A stretch of DNA of 40,430 bases from positions 1 to 40,430 of the forward strand of contig NZ_AEEB01000006.1 of assembly GCF_000179775.1 (NCBI RefSeq), in the 5' to 3' direction. Positions 34,037 to 40,430 of the stretch are shown one piece after another (within the stretch, counting starts at the first letter, position 1; every line of letters begins with the position of its first letter). Origin of the DNA: Ahrensia sp. R2A130. GTDB lineage: Bacteria > Pseudomonadota > Alphaproteobacteria > Rhizobiales > Rhizobiaceae. The notes beneath the pieces are model-generated. The model had not been told where the DNA came from, made no database searches, and was given only the letters and a program-made list of their open reading frames with translations. Made by a program: the position numbers and the translations under genes.

Positions 34037-35335
34037 CTAAGGCTTGTGCGTAATGGCCTCTTCAACATTATCGATAAGCTCGATTTCGTTGTCCGGAATT
34101 TCCAATGGATGGCGCCGCACAAGCTCGACCTCCGCCCGCCGTGCTTTCGGGACGACTGCCCTCGCCGAGCCCTTGTTGCTTCGAGCATAGTGCATGGTTG
34201 CGGTTAGATCGCTGGAGTGCCCCATCAGGGCTGCAACGATTGCCCGGCAATCTGCGTGGTCCTCGTAGGCGAGTTTCATATCTGCTGCGAATTGATGGCG
34301 GCCCGAATACAGACCGTATCGTCTGCCTTTGTTCTTGGGCCATAGCTTTTCGCACGCTCTGCGGATCAGCTTCTGGATTGCCTTGCACTCAGCAGCCCAC
34401 TCGGCTTTCGTTGCAAATTGAGAAGCGTAGGCTTTCACGAAGGCGAGCTTTCTCCTGCCCTCGTATCCGAGCCAGCGATAGGTCAGGTGCCGGAACTGAC
34501 CGTTTGCACGATCGCCCGCGGTGTCGAACTTGGCGTTCTCGATTTGGACGATCCAGAAGGTGGTGCGCGGATCGCGCCACCACCTCAAATTATGGACTTC
34601 GATCGGCCTGTGGCCGAACCCCTTTATGATATCAAGCATCGCCACTGCAATGTCGGCACGCTCGCTACGGCTTTGGAAGAGCTGTTTGGAAACGGCCGCA
34701 AAATCATCTTTAGGAAAATAGCTGCGGGTCGCCTTTGTTCTGCTGTTTGCCTTGTTTCTTTCATTCGCCGCTGTCGACTTCTTTGCATCGATATTGCCGT
34801 CCTGGTCGCAGGCTGCATCCAGCAAGAGATAACCGACGAGCACCTTCACGATATCATCGCGAGTTGACTGTAGGCTGAGAAGATCGACTATTTTGACCGC
34901 CGCAGAAGAGCGGTACTGGCGCCGGGTCGAGGCCGCGCAATTACGTGTTTTAAGTTGGATCCAGTAGGCGTAGTTGCGAGCGTCCTCCGCAGAGATGACG
35001 TCGAGGTGCGCGCTACGGAGTTGGCCCGCCGCGCGCTCACGATATTTACGTCCAGTGTCCTTCTTCAGGCTATCACGCCAATTGAGCAATCGTTCTATGG
35101 CAATCGGTGGATCGTCATCGAAGACGATTGGTCGGCTTCCATTGTTGACAGGTCCGGATGCCTCCACACCAAACTCGCGCAGTACCCAACCGGTCTTCAA
35201 TTGCGCTTTCGCAAGGGACTGAATTTCGTCGACACCTACGTTACAGACCATCTGCTGTAACGCTTCGAGAGGCACTTGCTGTAACGGGGGTAAAGAGCCT
35301 GCCGAGCGGTCTGTCAGAGCTGAACGTGTAACCAT
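34037..35335 (-). CDS. Tyrosine recombinase / phage-integrase-family protein
   Basis: A 432-aa protein. The C-terminal catalytic domain keeps the tyrosine-recombinase residues: R243 in GHRPIEVHNL, a possible Lys at 269 (ENAKF), R346-H347 in YSGRHQFAADMK, H373 in LMGHSSDLTATMHYAR, and nucleophile Y383. The N-terminal half would hold the arm- and core-binding domains but is divergent. The second box has SGRHQF instead of the usual LRHTF, so it is an outlying member. GGGGAG eight bases upstream supports the ATG at 35335. It lies 130 bp downstream of the DUF3987 gene on the same strand and probably shares its transcript. Confidence 0.82.
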   Translation of the reverse strand: MVTRSALTDRSAGSLPPLQQVPLEALQQMVCNVGVDEIQSLAKAQLKTGWVLREFGVEASGPVNNGSRPIVFDDDPPIAIERLLNWRDSLKKDTGRKYRERAAGQLRSAHLDVISAEDARNYAYWIQLKTRNCAASTRRQYRSSAAVKIVDLLSLQSTRDDIVKVLVGYLLLDAACDQDGNIDAKKSTAANERNKANSRTKATRSYFPKDDFAAVSKQLFQSRSERADIAVAMLDIIKGFGHRPIEVHNLRWWRDPRTTFWIVQIENAKFDTAGDRANGQFRHLTYRWLGYEGRRKLAFVKAYASQFATKAEWAAECKAIQKLIRRACEKLWPKNKGRRYGLYSGRHQFAADMKLAYEDHADCRAIVAALMGHSSDLTATMHYARSNKGSARAVVPKARRAEVELVRRHPLEIPDNEIELIDNVEEAITHKP

Positions 35336-35465
35336 TCTTCATCTCCCCATTCTGGTTATGGTGGAAGCAGAGTTGCAGCGCGACCACGGCGGAACGTGCT
35401 TGAGTATGGGTCATGAGCGCGTGCGAAAGCGCCGGTTGCACATCACCAAGCGAGCGACTTTCTTC

Positions 35466-36968
35466 TCAGCGAAGGTAGTGCTGACGTTTCGCGAGAAAGC
35501 TCGGATTGACCACGAAATCGAGCGGCGTTGGCCCAGATGCGTTAGATGCACGGGCGCGCTGCCTGACGATGTTTGCCTGCTCCAGAACGGTCAAAGCGTT
35601 GCGCATCGGTTTGGCGTCACGCACTAGGCCGGACAACTCGTGGCGCTTCTTGCGAGCATTAAACGTCTCGATGTTCTCAATGAGCAAATGGTAGGCGAGA
35701 AACGTCGCTGCCTTGATTTCAGGCAGCACCGAACTCTCCGACAGCACGCGTTTCGCGACGGGGAGATAGTACGTCTCCATAAGATCGAGCGCACATGTCA
35801 TCAGCTCGCTCGAAATCGGCGCGATTCCAGAGCTGCTGTCCGTGACATGATCAAGCACCGCCAGGCTCATCGCGAGACGAAGCGCATTAGAATGCGCACG
35901 CTCATATGCAGAGGAGAGGGGGGCAGGCATGCGCATGGCCTGCCGCCGCCAAGCTTCGGTGCGGTCGGCCAAGTTAGCCAACGCCTCATCAGTCAGGTTA
36001 ATCGATCCCGCAAGCTCGGACGAACGAACTGAGCTTATTACCTGCGACAGAACCTTGAATGGTTGGCCGTCGGAGCCTGCATTGAAGGTATGATCTGGCT
36101 TTGGAAGACAAAAAAGAAACCGTCCCGCCACGCCGTCGTCGCGGTCAAGCTTCAAGTCGCCGACTGCATCCGGCTGAATACCGGCAAGGATAGAGATAGC
36201 AACATCGTCGATCCGGACGTCGCCGTGAGCTCGCGTCGAGACGCGGGCAGAACCTCCTGAGTATCCGTTTAGATACATTTGACGCAGCCCACCACTTCCC
36301 ATGGCAGTAAAAATCTGACCGGCCTCGCCATTGATAATGCCGATGCCGCACTTGGATGTGCTCGCTATATCGAAGGTGCGTGCGAAGGAGCCAGCTCCGA
36401 CAAGTATTGTTGGAGCTGGTTCGTTGTCTTCGATGACCTGACGCAAAACCGCCGACATTTCGGGTGGAGGACCACCCGCATCGACCGCGGCCCTCACGTC
36501 ACGCTTGTGTTGTGCCAGCAGAGCATCCCGATAGATCTCGTTCTGCCGATAAGCGGTGGCAATCGTTCCCGAACGCGGGGGTGTTTCATCGCGCTCGATT
36601 TCGCCGATTATGGCGACAAGCTGACTTAGTAGAGCTGACTTCAAGTTACCGGGTCGGCCGATCAAAAGCGACCAGATCGAGGCCGACTCGATCCAGCTCG
36701 GACCAATCCGCGCTTTAAGACGATTTCCAATTAGGATTGCGACACAGGTCACAAGAGCCGTGAAGATGTAGTCTGCACAAATCCCTGTTGATTCTGCCAC
36801 AAGCCGGATCAGCTTGGCCCATTTCGCGGGCAGCGCGTGAAGTGGAAACTCGACCGCAGCAAGATTGGGATCAATGATCGTAAAGTCGACTTCGCCCCAA
36901 TCGATATCGTTGTCATCCGCACGTGATGCGGGGTCGGTGAGGTTCTGATAATTGGTGTCGGTTTTCAT
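35466..36968 (-). CDS. DUF3987 (YfjI-like) P-loop protein
   Basis: A 500-aa protein with the DUF3987 pattern: FPLHALPAKWAKLIRLVAES, CADYIFTALVTCVAILIGNR, then the P-loop GRPGNLKS at 104-111 (Walker A variant ending in KS) and SSIRSSEL-type helices later. YfjI-like proteins resemble the primase/helicase-associated NTPases of prophages and P4-like islands; the role is not established. GGAG six bases before the ATG at 36968 (MKTDTNYQN) decides the start over an in-frame GTG/ATG at 37112, which would cross the divergent gene. It is divergent from the 494-aa gene, and one copy of the 23-bp repeat lies in the 88-bp gap between them. Confidence 0.82.
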   Translation of the reverse strand: MKTDTNYQNLTDPASRADDNDIDWGEVDFTIIDPNLAAVEFPLHALPAKWAKLIRLVAESTGICADYIFTALVTCVAILIGNRLKARIGPSWIESASIWSLLIGRPGNLKSALLSQLVAIIGEIERDETPPRSGTIATAYRQNEIYRDALLAQHKRDVRAAVDAGGPPPEMSAVLRQVIEDNEPAPTILVGAGSFARTFDIASTSKCGIGIINGEAGQIFTAMGSGGLRQMYLNGYSGGSARVSTRAHGDVRIDDVAISILAGIQPDAVGDLKLDRDDGVAGRFLFCLPKPDHTFNAGSDGQPFKVLSQVISSVRSSELAGSINLTDEALANLADRTEAWRRQAMRMPAPLSSAYERAHSNALRLAMSLAVLDHVTDSSSGIAPISSELMTCALDLMETYYLPVAKRVLSESSVLPEIKAATFLAYHLLIENIETFNARKKRHELSGLVRDAKPMRNALTVLEQANIVRQRARASNASGPTPLDFVVNPSFLAKRQHYLR

Positions 36969-37030
36969 TCTTAGCTCCGGTTGTCGCCCGGTGAGAGCGG
37001 TTGCCGGCTTGTCATGCGAAACGCTTGTCA

Positions 37031-37053
37031 CGAATAATTCGAGCCAAGTCGGT
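37031..37053 (+). repeat. 23-bp inverted repeat, left copy
   Basis: Begins CGAATAATTCG, itself an odd palindrome, and ends AGCCAAGTCGGT. It is an exact reverse complement of 38542-38564; identity stops at the first base beyond on each side. It lies in the divergent DUF3987/494-aa promoter region, ending 3 bp before the ATG at 37057. Its last T begins TATAAT (37053-37058). Confidence 0.95.
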
Positions 37054-37056
37054 ATA

Positions 37057-38541
37057 ATGACTTCAAGCGGTTCGAATTCTCTCCCATTAACTACAATTCG
37101 GGTCTCCCCCAACCTGATCTTGAACTGGATTTCCGATAGCGCACCTAAGGAGGACTATGCCCTTTTGTGGGGCGCACCAGAAAAGAATTGCGAAGTTTCC
37201 TTGCCATCCAAAGTCACCACATCCTCCATGACGCCTTTGCCTTTGGAACTGTTCATTAAACCCGACGGGCATAATCAGGTGCCAAATTTTGACCAGAACG
37301 TCCTCAACGCCAGTCTATTCGACGATAAAACATGGTTCTTTCAAAGTCGCTTGGCAGCAATCTTGAACGATGAACAAGCTTACAGAGCGTGGGAGATCAT
37401 TCGCACTGCTCAAGCGATCGGGTCGGTCTATCTCAGCGACGAAGTCATCGTAACTGTTGATGGTTTTCCAGATGACGCTTTCCGCCTCTTATCGCAGCAC
37501 GAAACTGGTCCTTGGCACCTCGGACTACCCGTTTGGTTCGAGCCCTACGCCGAGCGGGACCGCAAAGTACGTAACATAGCCGGAAAAGCGGATGGCTCCG
37601 ATCGCCGGTTGGAAGGAATGCGTGCGGAAGTTCAACATGGCATCAGAGTTCAAGTAAGCCGCATCGTCCACATGACTCGCGAACGCGAGAGGCACATTCT
37701 CAGAGCCTTTGGCGCTGGAGACGAGACACTAGAAATTCTGATCGACAAAGCGCTCGCCCCGATAGCTGGCGCCTTCAACGCCAATACGGCTGAGGCAGAG
37801 AAACGCGACACACCAGTGTACGATGCTGTCTACGCAAACTCGAAGGAAGCGCTTAGGTTCTTGTACGGAGATATATCTGCGTGGGTGGTTCGAAAAGAGA
37901 TGGAGCAAGAAGCCAGAAGCTTATCAGTGAGAGAGATCACGCGAGCGTTCGAAATTGAGTTCAGACAACTGACGACGCTTGTCCACCTATGGGAAGCCGT
38001 TGACGCACAGCGACGAGTGATGGCGCAACGGGTCGCCAACAATGAAAAATACATCGCCCGAAAGAGCGATCTTGATGCGAGACCTAATATTCGGCAGCCG
38101 ACAGTTCTCGGATTGCTGAACGATACCGCCCGCATCCAGCGAACTCGACCTTCTGTAAACGATATGGCCCGAGCAGCATTTAGTCTTGGTATCACGGAAG
38201 CGTGGTGGGCGTATCCATCGCTTCAGTTCCTACAGCCTCTTCTTCGGGCAGCTGCCTTCGCTGGACAGGTCACCCGCCACGCAGGGAGCGATTTGCTGGA
38301 TGACTATCGCGTTGCCGGTGGCCTGCTTGCCCTGGGATGGAATACTCGATTTCCTGAGGTCGTTAGCGGAATCGATCCTGAGCTTATCGCGGTTCAAAAT
38401 GACATCCGAAAATGGATTTCAAGTGATGGCTTCAAAGTGATTGACCTAGCCAACAACGCTTTGCAATGCCTCGTCGAGAACTGCGAAATGCGGATCGATA
38501 ATCGCGAGTTCAAACGCCGCTATCTGCTGCAAGAGCCATAA
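37057..38541 (+). CDS. Unrecognised 494-aa protein framed by 23-bp inverted repeats
   Basis: No family recognised. The first 150 residues look mixed alpha/beta (LTTIRVSPNLILNWI, DYALLWGAPEKNC, DKTWFFQSRLAAIL). The remainder is strongly helical with long charged stretches (RERERHILRAFG, KEMEQEARSLSVREITRAFEIEF) and an aromatic segment near the end (EAWWAYPSLQFLQPLLRAAAFAG). No P-loop, DDE, HUH or recombinase motif is visible. The ATG at 37057 has no Shine-Dalgarno and sits inside a TATAAT, so either the message is leaderless or the true start is different. The TAA ends on the base before the right repeat copy. The gene thus fills the space between the repeats almost exactly. Confidence 0.65.
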   Translation: MTSSGSNSLPLTTIRVSPNLILNWISDSAPKEDYALLWGAPEKNCEVSLPSKVTTSSMTPLPLELFIKPDGHNQVPNFDQNVLNASLFDDKTWFFQSRLAAILNDEQAYRAWEIIRTAQAIGSVYLSDEVIVTVDGFPDDAFRLLSQHETGPWHLGLPVWFEPYAERDRKVRNIAGKADGSDRRLEGMRAEVQHGIRVQVSRIVHMTRERERHILRAFGAGDETLEILIDKALAPIAGAFNANTAEAEKRDTPVYDAVYANSKEALRFLYGDISAWVVRKEMEQEARSLSVREITRAFEIEFRQLTTLVHLWEAVDAQRRVMAQRVANNEKYIARKSDLDARPNIRQPTVLGLLNDTARIQRTRPSVNDMARAAFSLGITEAWWAYPSLQFLQPLLRAAAFAGQVTRHAGSDLLDDYRVAGGLLALGWNTRFPEVVSGIDPELIAVQNDIRKWISSDGFKVIDLANNALQCLVENCEMRIDNREFKRRYLLQEP

Positions 38542-38564
38542 ACCGACTTGGCTCGAATTATTCG
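38542..38564 (-). repeat. 23-bp inverted repeat, right copy
   Basis: Exact reverse complement of 37031-37053. It starts on the base after the TAA of the 494-aa gene and lies upstream of the small gene at 38613 and the large serine recombinase. With the left copy it frames a 1534-bp segment. Confidence 0.95.
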
Positions 38565-38574
38565 AGTGAGCGCC

Positions 38575-38619
38575 CTGACATCTGACACTCCACTTCCACG
38601 TGGATTGTCAAAATGTCAG
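38575..38619 (+). promoter_or_regulatory. Long hairpin covering the start codon of the 38613 gene
   Basis: CTGACAT (38575-38581) pairs with ATGTCAG (38613-38619). Inside it TGACA pairs with TGTCA (38583-38587 / 38606-38610) and, after one mismatch, TCCAC with GTGGA (38589-38593 / 38600-38604), loop TTCCAC. This makes about 17 base pairs. The 3' arm contains the ATG, so folded RNA would hide the start codon. No U-run follows, which argues against a terminator. Confidence 0.65.
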
Positions 38620-38804
38620 AAATCTCAAACGGCTACGGCAGAAAACCAGACGCCAGCACCGAGCTTGAATATGTAGCGAAACAAGCTTCCTGTACGGCTC
38701 TCAGGTCGTGGATTCCAGAACCTGATCGCTTCGAAATCGACTACCTGTTTGTCCACCTGCGCGAGCACTTGAGCAATACGAATTCAAACCACGAAGAGGA
38801 CTGA
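38613..38804 (+). CDS. Small hypothetical protein, 63 aa, upstream of the large serine recombinase
   Basis: No family recognised. The product is soluble and mildly acidic (ASTELEYVAKQASCTALRSW then PDRFEIDYLFVHLREHL). It ends 5 bp before the recombinase ATG, so the two are almost certainly cotranscribed; it could be an accessory or directionality protein, which is inference. Its ATG lies in the 3' arm of the hairpin at 38575-38619, and no clear ribosome binding site is free. Confidence 0.6.
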   Translation: MSEISNGYGRKPDASTELEYVAKQASCTALRSWIPEPDRFEIDYLFVHLREHLSNTNSNHEED

Positions 38805-38809
38805 ATGCC

Positions 38810-40430
38810 ATGACCGAAACAACGAAAATTGCGTATCTCTACGCTCGCGTTTCTACTGGCAAACAGGCGGCGGCAGACTTATCACTGCCCGACCAACTCT
38901 CCCAGATGCAAACGTGGTGCGATGCCGAAGGCATCGACACAGTCCAAACTTTCTCCGATGCCAAATCCGGACGGACGGGCAATCGCGTCGACTTCGAGGA
39001 GATGATCGATCTCGCCCTCTATTCCGAGCCTCGTCCCTATGTGATTGTCGTCCACTCTTACTCGCGGTTCTTTCGCGATGCCATCGAGCTTGAACTTCTC
39101 TATCGCAAGCTCGCCAAACGCGGAATCAAGCTCCACTCCCTGACGCAGCCTTCCGACGACGATAATCCGAACGCTAAACTCATGCGGCGTCTCATTGCGA
39201 TGTTTGACGAGTATCAGAGCGAAGAAACGGCCAAACACGTGCGTCGCACGATGCGTCAGAACGCGAAGAACGGCTACTGGAATGGTTCGGCGCCGCCTTA
39301 TGGCTACCGCGCGGCAGAAGCGGAAACCAAGGGTGTCCGTATCAAGAAGGTGCTGGAAATCGATCCAGTCGAAGCCGAAATCGTCCGGCTCATCTATGCG
39401 CTGTATACCGAGGGTTTGCCCGATCAGGATCTCAGCCCCATGGGCGTGAAGGCGGTCTGCAATTTCCTCAATGAGAACGGCTACCGTGTCCGGTCCGGCG
39501 GACCGTTTGGCGTGTCCTACGTCCATAAGATCTTGTCGCAGGCCACCTATATCGGGCGTCACATCTACAATCGAAGAAACAGCCGTACCGGAGAAGACCG
39601 TCCAAAGCAGGACCACGTCGTCATGAAGTGCCCGGCGATCGTGTCCGACATCATTTTCGAGCGAGCCCGTCGCCGCGCCAAGGCCGCCAATCCGAAGACA
39701 GGGCGCCCCGCCGCTGTTGCAGGTCCCGTTTTGCTGTCCGAGCTTGCGAAATGCGGTCAATGCGGGTGTTCCATGACCGCAACGACGGGCACTTCAAGCA
39801 CTGGTAAGGTGTACGAGTACTATAAGTGCAACGGTAAGGTGCGGATCGGGAACGCGAAGTGCACCGGCGTGACCGTGCCGCGAGCCAAGTTGAACGATGC
39901 AGTCATGCAGGCAATCGCAGATCAGGTCCTCGAACCGGATCGTGTCCGCACTCTCTTGGCTGGTCTTCTTACCAAGCAGAAAGAGCAGGCGTCACAAGTC
40001 GCAGGGCGGACGCTTCGCCTTGCTAACGAGATGGAGCAGGCTGACGCGTCGCTCAAACGCCTCTACGGCGCTATCGCGAAGGGAATGATCTCAGACGACG
40101 ACGAAACCTTGAAAGAAGAGATCGCAGCTCTTGTGGCGACGCGCGACGCAGCGAAGTCGGCACTTGATCGCATGGGCGATCATAAAGCAGTCGCGTCAAC
40201 GATCCGAGAGGATCAGATCGTTCGGTTCTCAGAGCAGCTTGCCGAGAAACTTCGTGATGGGAAGGTCGAATTCCAGAAGGGGTACCTCCGCACACTGCTG
40301 AGTGAAATCATCGTTCACAAGATGAGCGCGACGCTGATCGGCCGCACTGACAGGCTCGTCGAAGCGGTTTCGATCAGCACAAATGACAACGCTGAAAACG
40401 TTCGCAGGCATGTACTGAAATGGTGCACCC
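38810..40430 (+). CDS. Large serine recombinase, 3' end beyond the window
   Basis: At least 540 codons from the ATG at 38810, still open at the window edge. It has the layout of large serine integrases: catalytic domain with YARVSTGKQ (nucleophile near S15), HSYSRFFRD and FDEYQSEETAKHVRR; a Recombinase domain (NGSAPPYGYR, QATYIGRHIYNRR); a zinc ribbon (CGQCGCSM then YKCNGK and a later Cys); and a coiled-coil region. CGAAGAGGA lies 12-15 bases upstream of the ATG. Such enzymes integrate and excise phages and mobile islands, so it probably belongs to the mobility module of this accessory region. No attachment site was identified. Confidence 0.93.
   Translation, partial: MTETTKIAYLYARVSTGKQAAADLSLPDQLSQMQTWCDAEGIDTVQTFSDAKSGRTGNRVDFEEMIDLALYSEPRPYVIVVHSYSRFFRDAIELELLYRKLAKRGIKLHSLTQPSDDDNPNAKLMRRLIAMFDEYQSEETAKHVRRTMRQNAKNGYWNGSAPPYGYRAAEAETKGVRIKKVLEIDPVEAEIVRLIYALYTEGLPDQDLSPMGVKAVCNFLNENGYRVRSGGPFGVSYVHKILSQATYIGRHIYNRRNSRTGEDRPKQDHVVMKCPAIVSDIIFERARRRAKAANPKTGRPAAVAGPVLLSELAKCGQCGCSMTATTGTSSTGKVYEYYKCNGKVRIGNAKCTGVTVPRAKLNDAVMQAIADQVLEPDRVRTLLAGLLTKQKEQASQVAGRTLRLANEMEQADASLKRLYGAIAKGMISDDDETLKEEIAALVATRDAAKSALDRMGDHKAVASTIREDQIVRFSEQLAEKLRDGKVEFQKGYLRTLLSEIIVHKMSATLIGRTDRLVEAVSISTNDNAENVRRHVLKWCT

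Noticed and set aside
37025..37058. Sigma-70 promoter TTGTCA ... TATAAT before the 494-aa gene
   Set aside because: The spacer is 22 bp, too long for a normal promoter; only the -10-like box is retained as an observation.
37066..37083. GGTTCGAATTC resembling a tRNA T-loop, possible att site
   Set aside because: It deviates from the T-loop consensus, no cloverleaf can be drawn around it, and it lies in the coding frame of the 494-aa gene.
37147..37231. AAGGAGG followed by ATG at 37157
   Set aside because: The ATG is in another frame and opens only about 24 codons; the purine run is coding sequence (KED) of the 494-aa gene.
38882..39760. 292-aa minus-strand frame
   Set aside because: Antisense to the large serine recombinase, whose catalytic and zinc-ribbon motifs are unmistakable on the plus strand.
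1..40430. CRISPR arrays, rRNA and tRNA genes
   Set aside because: No regularly spaced repeats and no rRNA or cloverleaf-compatible segments were noticed by eye; a tRNAscan or CRISPR search could not be run.

Overview
The window looks like accessory DNA of an alphaproteobacterium, most likely Hyphomicrobiales (Rhizobium/Agrobacterium/Ochrobactrum type). The grounds are family resemblance only: a DUF2493 gene of the kind common on rhizobial plasmids and islands, an IS407-group IS3 element, an IS30 remnant, and a Ugp-like ABC operon headed by a DeoR regulator. No rRNA, tRNA or CRISPR array was seen.

Layout. (1) 1-11.2 kb: a DUF2493 gene broken by three in-frame stops, then a small serine recombinase whose stop overlaps the start of a four-gene operon matching the DNA phosphorothioation system SspABCD (cysteine desulfurase, DUF4007 protein, large P-loop ATPase, PAPS-reductase-like PP-loop protein). 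The restriction partner SspE (DUF262-DUF1524) lies convergent, 2 bp away. (2) 11.3-19.3 kb: a two-gene minus-strand unit (one-TM protein plus ComEC-like metallo-beta-lactamase hydrolase), an IS30 remnant, then a HEPN-like protein divergent from a tightly coupled pair made of a double GHKL ATPase/histidine kinase and a protein with an unusual receiver-like domain. This trio is the best candidate here for an undescribed conflict or defence system. (3) 19.4-21.4 kb: scar tissue holding a membrane-protein fragment, a complete IS3-family element and a tiny zinc-ribbon gene. (4) 21.5-30.0 kb: an orderly metabolic block. A HAD-like gene diverges from DeoR regulator, ABC ATPase, periplasmic binding protein, two permeases, GpdQ-like phosphodiesterase and Na/Pi-cotransporter-family protein. 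It reads as uptake and hydrolysis of glycerol-3-phosphate or glycerophosphodiesters with phosphate handling. (5) 30.1-40.4 kb: a second accessory region with a palindrome-rich leader, a three-gene module (possible PD-(D/E)XK protein, small protein, Lon-type AAA+ ATPase without a protease domain), a minus-strand pair (DUF3987 NTPase, tyrosine recombinase), an unrecognised 494-aa gene framed by perfect 23-bp inverted repeats, and a large serine recombinase cut by the window edge.

The phosphate-ester operon therefore sits between two recombinase-rich accessory regions. The most unusual signals are the HEPN/GHKL/receiver cluster, the gene exactly framed by inverted repeats at 37031-38564, the nuclease-like/Lon-AAA module, and the three clustered in-frame stops in the DUF2493 gene. 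All functions are read from motifs by eye; no database search was run.
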